Position numbers and translations under genes: made by a program
Assembly (NCBI GenBank): GCA_023421115.1
Contig: JAEZUI010000266.1
Span: forward strand, 1 to 35,032
Source: Bacillota bacterium
GTDB taxonomy: Bacteria; Bacillota; Clostridia; Acetivibrionales; Acetivibrionaceae
Direction of reading: 5' to 3'
DNA: 35,032 bases
Part shown: in pieces, positions 7,664 through 16,500 of the stretch
How positions within the stretch are numbered: the stretch's first letter is position 1
How the letters are laid out: every line of letters starts with the position of its first letter
Notes under the pieces: model-generated
Database searches by the model: none
What the model saw: the letters and a program-made list of their open reading frames with translations, nothing else
What the model was told of the DNA's origin: nothing

Positions 7664-8704
7664 ATGGATAGAGAAATTAAGTTTCCTGAAATAAGACCCC
7701 TTAATATTGATAGGTATGCTAGAATTGTTTCTACAGGGGTCGGATTACCTAAGTGTGTTGTTACAAACCAGGATATCATAAATGACTATAATATAATTGC
7801 AACAGATAGAGCGGTTCAGTATTCATTAGGAATAAAAGAGAGAAGATGGAGTGACTTTGGTGAAAAAGTAGAAGACCTTATGATGGATGCGGCAAGCCAA
7901 TGTCTTGAAAGAGCTAACGTTAGTATAGAAATGGTTGACCGGGTTATTTTTACAAAGCTGTTTGGGGATTATCAGGTTCCTGCAACTTCTATAGGATTGT
8001 TAAAAAAGCTTAATGCAAAAAAAGGAATACCTGCATTTGATATTTGCTCTGCATGCAGCGGTTTTATGCACGCAATGGATCTTGCTATACGTTATATTGC
8101 TACAGGCGATGATTATGTACTCATTTTAGGAGGCAGTGTAATGGCTAAATGCAGCCGTCTATGGAGAAAACCTGATCCTAAAACTGTATTCTTGTTTGGG
8201 GATGCAATTGTGGCCATGCTTATAAGTTATTCTGAAATAAAGAGCTTTATGGCTTCATATATACTTACCAATCATTTTTTGTATGACAATGCAAAAATTA
8301 CTTTTGGAACTGAGTTTTTAAGAGAAGGTATGGAAAATTTAGAACCAAATATTTTCTTTATGCGAATAGCTGATGGTAATGTCGTTTTTAATAGCTCTGC
8401 AGAATACTCAAAAATTATAGCAGAAAAACTTCTCAATGAGACCGGTCTTTCAATTGAGGATATAGATTTTTTTGTAACATCGGATCAGTCAACTAAAATT
8501 TGGGAAGCACAGCTTAAAGCGTTGAACATTCCAAAAGAGAAAAGTGAAAGTTTGTTTTATAAGTATGGCAATACTGTTTCTGCAATGAGCCCTTTAGTAT
8601 TGGACGAGCTCATTGTTTCAGGGCGATTAAAAAGAGGGGATCTTGTTATGATGCAAGCACATGGAGCAGGAGCTAGCAGTGGCGGTATGATATTTAGATA
8701 TTAG
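7664..8704 (+). CDS. KASIII-fold acyltransferase/condensing enzyme with Cys but no catalytic His
   Basis: A 346-residue KASIII homologue, clearly paralogous to the protein at 6308. The nucleophile is Cys131 in DICSACSGF and Asn303 stands in YGNTVSAM, but the HQAN His is replaced (VTSDQSTKIWE, Asp274 by my alignment). The C-terminal glycine-rich strand HGAGASSGGMIF is intact. In FabH, His and Asn together drive decarboxylation of malonyl-ACP, so loss of His suggests acyl transfer, or help from another residue, rather than standard condensation. It may form a heterodimer with the Cys-less homologue and move a starter or finished chain to or from the ACP. ATG 7664 follows GGAGG by four bases; an in-frame TTG at 7649 lies before the ribosome-binding site and is not used. 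Confidence 0.85.
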   Translation: MDREIKFPEIRPLNIDRYARIVSTGVGLPKCVVTNQDIINDYNIIATDRAVQYSLGIKERRWSDFGEKVEDLMMDAASQCLERANVSIEMVDRVIFTKLFGDYQVPATSIGLLKKLNAKKGIPAFDICSACSGFMHAMDLAIRYIATGDDYVLILGGSVMAKCSRLWRKPDPKTVFLFGDAIVAMLISYSEIKSFMASYILTNHFLYDNAKITFGTEFLREGMENLEPNIFFMRIADGNVVFNSSAEYSKIIAEKLLNETGLSIEDIDFFVTSDQSTKIWEAQLKALNIPKEKSESLFYKYGNTVSAMSPLVLDELIVSGRLKRGDLVMMQAHGAGASSGGMIFRY

Positions 8705-8730
8705 AATTTACTTTTATTTTTCCTATATTT

Positions 8731-8904
8731 TATTAAGATTAGGCCATTTCAAAAAATAACCTATACAATATTCAAGTCATAAAGCCATCATGAAAGCTTA
8801 AAAGCTTTCAAACAGAGGAACATTATTTTGCAGTGCAAAAAATGTAAATCAGATTTTTTGAAATGGCGATTGACTAGTTAATTTTTTGGAATCACCTTAA
8901 TAAA
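8731..8904 (+). repeat. Dispersed intergenic repeat, copy B (longest)
   Basis: This copy has imperfect inverted ends: TATTAAG at the left and CTTAATA at the right. Inside, GGCCATTTCAAAAAA (8742-8756) is inverted as TTTTTTGAAATGGC (8854-8867), and TGAAAGCTT/AAGCTTTCA forms a perfect 9-pair hairpin at 8791-8810. A second right-end-like motif, TTTTTAAAATCACCTAA, follows at 8912-8928. The element fills most of the 259-base gap between the second KASIII gene and the acyl-activating enzyme. It has no coding capacity and looks like a MITE. Confidence 0.65.
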
Positions 8905-8963
8905 GAGTTACTTTTTAAAATCACCTAAATTATGAAAAATGATTTTCTTGGAGGATATATTCT

Positions 8964-10448
8964 ATGAACTATTGTGAATTGTTATTTGATACAAAGGAAA
9001 AGGATTTAGAACTTGAAGCACTTATCGATGCTGAAACTGGAAAGAGACTTACATATAGAGAGCTTATTGAAGAAGTAAAAAAGACAGCAGGTTTTTTAAA
9101 AGCAAAGGGTTATAAGAGTGGAGATGTAATAGCTACTCATTTATACAATAGTGTTGAAGCGGCAGTTGTTTTGTTGGGAATTCAATATATTGGCGGTGTT
9201 ATATGTCTAGTAGACCCTTTATATAAAGCTAATGAAGTATTATATTATATTGAAGACTCAGGAGCAAAAGGTCTATTCACACACCTAAAGAGTGCAGACG
9301 TGGAGTTGCCTGCAAAGGTGCAATGTAATATTTTAAATGTTAAAGAATTTGAAATTGAAGTTCAGAACTTTGAGTATGAGGAAGAAGAATTTTACAGCTA
9401 CAAAGAAAATGAGCTTTGCATGTTGTTATATACATCGGGTTCAACATCAACACCAAAGGGAGTAATGCTGACGACGGGATGTTTATTTACGTTTTTGGAG
9501 AAAAGCAACATTTCTATGTATCGTTATACAAAGGACGACAGGATACTATGTTTTGTACCGTTTTCCCACGGATTCGGCTCGGTGTCCATTTTAGTTCCAT
9601 CATTAAATGGAAAGTCGGCTATCGTATTTTTGAGATCATTTCAGCCTATAAAAATTTCCAATGCCATAAATAATGAAAATATAACACATATTTTTGGAGT
9701 CCCAACGCATTATCAGCAGCTTTTAAGATATGAAGCGTTGCATGATTCGCTTAAGAGGTTAAAAGCGGCTTTTGTAGCTGCTGCACCCCTTAATTATGAA
9801 ACAGCCTTATCTTGGTACAAAACTACAGGAATATACCTTGATGAAGGTTACGGTATGTCCGAGACTACCACTCTTATTTCAACAAGAATGAATATGTTAC
9901 CCGAACCTGCAGGAAATGTTGGTTTTCCTCCAGAGGGTATCCTGGAAATTAATGCTGTTGATGAAGAAGGTAATATTTGTGCAGACGGAGTCATAGGCGA
10001 ACTCCGGATTAGAGGAAGAGGTTTAATGTTAGGTTACTTAAACAGACCTGAGGAAACAGCTGAAAGACTAAGAGACGGATGGATGTATTCCGGTGATCAT
10101 GGATATAGAAGAAGTGATGGATCTTTTGTAATCTGTGGCAGAAAAAAGGATGTTATTAATGTTGCAGGTCTTAAGATTTCTCCTCTTGAAGTAGAGGCGT
10201 CAATTAACTCACATGAAGATGTAGTTGATTCGGCAGCTGTTGGGCTTGAAGACAATATTTATGGAGAAGTAGTACAGGCTTTTGTAGTATTAAAAGATGG
10301 GGCAAAAGTTTCTGAAAGAGATTTGATTAAGTATGTTTCTGGGAAGATTGCAAACTTTAAAGTGCCAAAGTATATTAAATTTCTTGATGAATTCCCAAGA
10401 AATAACCTTGGGAAAATTGATAAAAATGTGCTGAAGAATATCACCTAA
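8964..10448 (+). CDS. AMP-binding acyl-activating enzyme (ANL superfamily; acyl-CoA or acyl-ACP ligase)
   Basis: Full-length ANL enzyme of 494 residues. Visible motifs are the phosphate loop YTSGSTSTPKGVM, the adenylate-binding DEGYGMSETT, the hinge region GDHGYRRSDGSFVICGRKKD and the C-terminal catalytic Lys484 in NNLGKIDK. It should adenylate a carboxylic acid and pass it to CoA or to a carrier-protein arm. Its place between the KASIII/ACP block and the synthase suggests that it supplies the starter acyl group to the free ACP, or activates the product. The substrate cannot be read from the sequence. There is no fused carrier domain and no obvious transmembrane segment. ATG 8964 follows TTGGAGGATATATTCT. 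The synthase starts 70 bases after its stop codon, so the two are probably co-transcribed. Confidence 0.9.
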   Translation: MNYCELLFDTKEKDLELEALIDAETGKRLTYRELIEEVKKTAGFLKAKGYKSGDVIATHLYNSVEAAVVLLGIQYIGGVICLVDPLYKANEVLYYIEDSGAKGLFTHLKSADVELPAKVQCNILNVKEFEIEVQNFEYEEEEFYSYKENELCMLLYTSGSTSTPKGVMLTTGCLFTFLEKSNISMYRYTKDDRILCFVPFSHGFGSVSILVPSLNGKSAIVFLRSFQPIKISNAINNENITHIFGVPTHYQQLLRYEALHDSLKRLKAAFVAAAPLNYETALSWYKTTGIYLDEGYGMSETTTLISTRMNMLPEPAGNVGFPPEGILEINAVDEEGNICADGVIGELRIRGRGLMLGYLNRPEETAERLRDGWMYSGDHGYRRSDGSFVICGRKKDVINVAGLKISPLEVEASINSHEDVVDSAAVGLEDNIYGEVVQAFVVLKDGAKVSERDLIKYVSGKIANFKVPKYIKFLDEFPRNNLGKIDKNVLKNIT

Positions 10449-10518
10449 TACAATATAGAGAAAGACAAGGTCAAAATAATTTTACTTAATTTTTTATTGA
10501 ATAGTTGGAGGTTTAAAA

Positions 10519-13500
10519 ATGAATAAATATTACTATCCTGCAGAAAGAGTAGCTGTCGTGGCAATGGGTTGCTATATGCCGGATGCTGCTAATATAAATA
10601 TGCTTTGGAACAATATTTTAGAAAAAAAGATTTCTATAAAAGAAGTGCCGGATAAATTTTTTAACAAATCAGTATTTTATAAGCCGGAGGTTTTCGGTAA
10701 GCCAAATAAGAATGATAAGACTTATACAAAAGTTGGAGCAATTCCTGACGATCTTGATTTTATGGCACTTAGCAGGAAATATAAAATTCCACCGGCAGTA
10801 AGTGCTTACATGGATATAAATCAAAAGGCTACGGTATATTGCGTAGATCAGGTGATGGAACAGTTAAAAACCAATCTTCCTAAAGAAAAAACGGCGGTTA
10901 TACTTTGTACAGGTGCCCCGGGAACCAAGTTTGAAAATATTGTTAGAAGAACTTTCTTTAGTAATGTTGAGAATCATATACTCAATCATTCTGAGGTTTA
11001 TGGTAAATTACCCCAGATGGATAGGGTGCTCAAAGATGTATCGGATGAAATACTAAAAGAAACACAAACAATAACAGAAGATTCTACTACAGGTTATTTG
11101 CAGAATATAACGGCAGGCAGAATTTCAAATATATTTGACTTGTGGGGTCCTTCCTATGTAGTTGACGGTGCATGTGCATCTTCACTACTGACAATTTCGG
11201 AGAGTGTTTTAGGACTTATAAACCATGAGTATGATGCGGTTATTACAGGTGGTTCGGAAGTAACCCTTACAGAAGTCGGATTAACTACATTCAGCGGAAT
11301 AAATGCTTTGTCACCGAACGGTTCTTACCCCTTCGATTCTAGAGCAAATGGTTTTGTTATGGGGCTTGGAGGAGGAATAGTTGTTCTTAAAAGGCTTTCA
11401 GATGCTTTAAGAGACAACGACTATATCTATTCTATAATATCGGGTTATTGTATGGGAAGTGACGGTAAGGGTAAATATATTGCAGCACCGAGTGAGGAAG
11501 GTCAGATAAGGGCCATAACGGGAGCTTGTAATATGGCAGGATATTCTGCTGACACCATTGAAATGGTTGAGGCCCATGGAACGGGGACTATTGTTGGAGA
11601 TGTAGTTGAAGTGGCTTCATTGAAAAAAGCTTTTGAAAAGCTTGGAGCAAAAAAGGAAAATAACTGTGGGTTAGGTTCAATAAAGTCAAATGTAGGACAC
11701 TTAAGAAACGCTGCAGGAATAGCAGGCTTTATAAAAGCGTCTTTAGCAGTAGAAAATAAAATTTTGCCGGCAACCGCAAATATAAAGCAAGTAAATCCAA
11801 AACTTCAATTGGAAGGTTCTCCTTTTTACATATTGACAGAAAACAAGGAATGGGTTGAAAATCCACTACACCCAAGAAGAGCGAATGTAAGTGCCTTTGG
11901 GTTTGGCGGTGCCGATTGCCATGTTTGTGTTGAGGAATTCAGACCGGAATTTTTACAAAAGAGTTATACTTTTTATAATAGAAATAAAGTTGATGTTAGG
12001 AATAGTTCAGAAGAAGCAGTATTCTTTTCGGGTGCTTCACTAGAGGAGGTGTGTGCAGCCGTAAGAGAGTTTATAGAAAACAAATCGGAGGTATCCTTTG
12101 AACAAGCTGTATATTTAAATAATTTGTCAGCTTGTACGGATTATCAATGGCGTATATCCATTTGTGCTTCTTCAATGGATCAATTAAGAGACAAATTAAA
12201 TTCGATAGAAGAGTATATAGGGGAGAATAAGCTAGAGGACTCTCATTTACTTGGACTAAAGGGAATTTACATTGGAAACAGCACTAAAACAGAGTCGTCT
12301 CAAATTGCATTAATGTTCCCGGGACAGGCATCCCAATACCCAAACATGCTAAAGGAACTGTATGATAATTATTCTATGGTGAGGTCTTTCTACACCAAGA
12401 CTGATGCTATGTGGAAAGCAAAGTATGATTACTCTTTGATGCCTCTGATATTTGGTGAGGATGAAGAGCAATTGAAGGCAGAGCTAAAAAATACGAAAAA
12501 TACTCATCCTGCAATGTTTGTAAGCAATATGGCAGTGTATAAACTGCTTGAGGAAGCAGGTATCAAAGCTGATTATATGATAGGGCACAGTTTAGGAGAG
12601 ATTACTGCTCTTTATGCCGGTGAAGCGGTAAGCTTAAAATCAGCTATAAATATAGTTGGTGAAAGAGGTTTTTCCTTTGACAGAATTGATGTGGACAGAC
12701 GGGGCAAGATGGTAAGCGTAAAGGAAAAGGCGAATAAGGTAGCAGAGTTAATTAAAGACAACGGTTTTAAAGTAAGCGTTGCAAACATAAACTCTCCGGA
12801 GCAAACGGTAGTTGGAGGAAATGATGAAGAAACAGCCAAGTTTGTTGAGTTTTTGGGTAAGGATGGCTATAAATATACCGAGCTTAATGTATCTCATGCT
12901 TTTCATACAGATGTTGTGTCAAAAGCTGCAGATGAATTTCTAGAAAGTATAAAAGAAATAAAGTTTAGTAATCCGAAGTACAAGATAATGGCATGCCACT
13001 TGGTGGATTTTTATAACAACAGTAAATCAAGACTTGATAAAATGCATGATACATTAAAGGAGCAGATTCTATCAACTGTTAAATTTACCGATTCAGTACA
13101 AAAGCTTTATGAAGAAGGGGTTAGAGTATTTATAGAAGCAGGGCCGTCAAATGTTTTGACTAATCTTGTCAAAGCTATACTATCGGACAAAGATGTAAAG
13201 ATAGTAAATATTGATAGTAAGAGTAAATCTTCTGTGGACACGTTTAAGCAAGCCATGGCAATTCTATTTGCCCATGGGGTTGAGGTTAATTATGTTCCTT
13301 CTAATAATATTTTAGGGTTGCACAAGGAAAACATAAGTACTGTGGTATATCAAGTGGAGTCTAAACCGGTTGATACAGCTATTTCAAATAAACTTACGCA
13401 AAACCATGAACTAATAAAAAACAGCTCTGTAATAAATATACAGGATTTGCCGTTTACTCAACAAAAAACTTTCGGAGAGAATACTAAAGAAAGTTTAGTA

Positions 13501-16500
13501 TTCAGTGGTGTAGCGGTAGGTTTGCCGGGCACCTTCAAAAAGGCTTTTGACGACAACAACTTTGACTATATAACAGAAGGCAAAAACATGATTGAAATGT
13601 TGACGGATGATGAAGCTCGAAGTATATATGATTTAAATATTACAAGGCTTATAAAAACTGAGAAAGAAACTATATTTAAAAAAATAGAATCAATAAACGA
13701 GGTAATACATTTCGCTGGAAAATTCGGTAAAATGGACATGATAAACGATTATCTCATTGATGAAAAAATACTAGACCAAATGACTCAAGCAATATGTGCC
13801 GGTGTTGCGGCAGGTTATGAGGCATTAAAAGATGCAGGGATTCCTCTCATCAGAGAATATAAAAAGACTGCCTCTGGTTCAATGCTTCCGGGAAGATTGG
13901 TATTGCCGAAAGAAATGCAGGAAGATACCGGTATAATCTATGCAAATGGGTTGTGGCCTATTGAATCTGTAATTGCTGAAGTATCAAAATATACCGCAGC
14001 AAAATTCGGGTCAAGTACAAGAAGGGAAGTACTAGATTTCTTTGAATCAATCATTTCAAAAGTAAGCGATCCCGATACCAAAAAGCTGCTAGGTGATTGG
14101 TTTGCTATGTATTATTCAAGGCTTTCGTCTAATCCTGGTGAAGCTGATGTATATGAGTTTAATCATAATTTTATGAATATATTGTCCTCACAGGCAAATA
14201 ACAGGCTTGCACAGTTTATAGGTGCAACGGGACCAAATATGTACATAAATACTGCCTGTGCTTCAAATGCAACTTCAGTAACGGTCGCAGAGGATATGAT
14301 AAGAGCTGGACATGCCCGAAGAATGATTGTAATAGGTGCGGATATATCAACTACAAAGAATCTATTGCCATGGTTTGGTGCGGGATTCTCAAGTATCGGT
14401 GCTCTTACGGAGTGCGAAAATTTGTTTGAAGCCGCGGTTCCGTTTGATAATCGAAGGAGTGGAATGATTCTAGGATCCGGTGCTACCGGCATTGTAATTG
14501 AAAGAGAAAGTGATGTTCTAAGACGTGGAATGAATGGTATCTGCCGCCTTTTAGGGACTCATGTGTTCAATGCAGCTGGACATCAGTCAAAAATTGATAC
14601 TAATAAGCACTGCATTGAACTGGACAGGTTTATTGCAAAGATGGAAAACGAACATTGTCTAAATCGGAGCAGTATTGCTTCAAAGCTTGTATATTGTTCT
14701 CACGAGACTTATTCCCACAAACCCGGTTGCTCTTACATGGAAAGAACATCTCTAGAAAGCGCTTTCGGGGAGAAATTTAAAGAGATTAAAGTCATTAATA
14801 CAAAAGGAATGACCGGACACATAATGGGTGCATCAATTGAGGAGGCAGTATCTGCTAAAGCATTGCAATATCAAAAAATTCCTCCCGTTGTAAACATAAA
14901 GCAAATAGATCCAGAACTTGAAGGACTTAATTTGTCAAAGGGCGGAGACTACGAGTTTGATTATGTATTAAGGGCTGTAGCAGCTTTTGGAGGACAAGGC
15001 AATTATCATCTCATGCAAAGGATAGCAAAAGGAAATGAGAGAATTGTTGATAATAGGGTTTATAGAGAATGGATAGATCAGATTTCTTCAAAGGATGCAG
15101 AACTTAAAAATTACGGCAGGATTTTAGTTGCTGAAGAGAAATCATCAAACAGGTATTCTATGGATGATGGATATATGGAAGCGGCACCGGTGACTGATAT
15201 TGCAAGGGAAAAGGCGGTTGAACAGTCCGTAAGAGCTGTTGATTCTGCAAAAGAGAAAACTGATGCTCCTGCTACTATAAATACACAACAAATAATTGAT
15301 GAGGTTCTTTCGATTTATTCTAATGTAACGCAGTATCCTAAAGATATGCTTGATTTGTCTATGGAACTTGAAGCAGATTTAGGAGTAGATACGGTGAAGC
15401 AGGCAACTATATTTTCTATGATATCTGAAAAATTCAATTTAAGTCTTATAGAAGGACAGGCTCTTTCTAATTACAATACAATTGGTCAAATGGTTGAATT
15501 TGTTATGAAAAACACTAATGCTACGACTACGGATATTAAGTCTCAAGAAGAAAAACAGAGTCTAAGCTCAGTAGAGGATGAAAATTATAAGTCATCAAAT
15601 ATCAGTTGCGAGGCTGAAGTACTAAAGTTGATTTCGGAAATCACTTTATATCCTGTTGAGCTTCTTGACAAGGATATGGAAATGGAAGCAGATTTAGGTA
15701 TAGATACTGTAAAACAGGCAACTATATTTTCAATGCTAAGCGAAAAGTATGGAATGGATGAGAAAGAGACCGGTAGTATTTCACAGTATCGCACAATAGG
15801 AGAATTGATTGATCTGGTCAATAGTAATAATAAGAAAATTGACTCTGTTGCGTCGCAATTAGAGGCAATCTCTATAGAAAATCAAGTTAATAAAGCTGAT
15901 ATTAAGGAAGGTAAAATGCCGGTTACCCATAGCCTTTCCATTAGAGATGATGTTATGAAAATAATAGCTGAAATAACTCAATATCCTGCGGATATGCTCG
16001 AAGAGGATATGGAAATGGAAGCTGATTTAGGTGTTGATACTATTAAACAAGGAACAATCTTGTCTGAATTGAGCAAAAAATTCTGTATTAGTGAAGACAC
16101 AAACCTTAGTCTGTCTCAGTTTAAAACAATTAAATCGCTAATTGAGGCATTAAAAAATATTTATGTTGATGGAACAGATGCTAAAAGTGTAAATATAGTT
16201 TCAGAAAATGAGACTGAGGGAAAATTTAAAGATATAAATTCTCAGGAAGTTGAGAATATGGTTGACAGGGAGCTTAGCCTTCAGTATCCGATAGTTGTCG
16301 AAGAAAAAATCGGAAAAAAGTGTTTTGATCTTAAAGGCAAAAACATACTTGTAATTGGTGATGTTCCTGAAACTGTTAAAGAAGCTGCAAAGCATTTAGG
16401 AAGAATTTCATCAAATATTGGTGAATTTGTATTTGGAGAAAAGGAAAGCCACGAGGCTTTGGAAAGCAAAATCTCCAATATCATAGATGCCTTAAATAGC

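Noticed and set aside
14163..14492. 109-codon minus-strand ORF inside the synthase
   Set aside because: It lies opposite the KS2 active-site region, which is strongly conserved on the plus strand.
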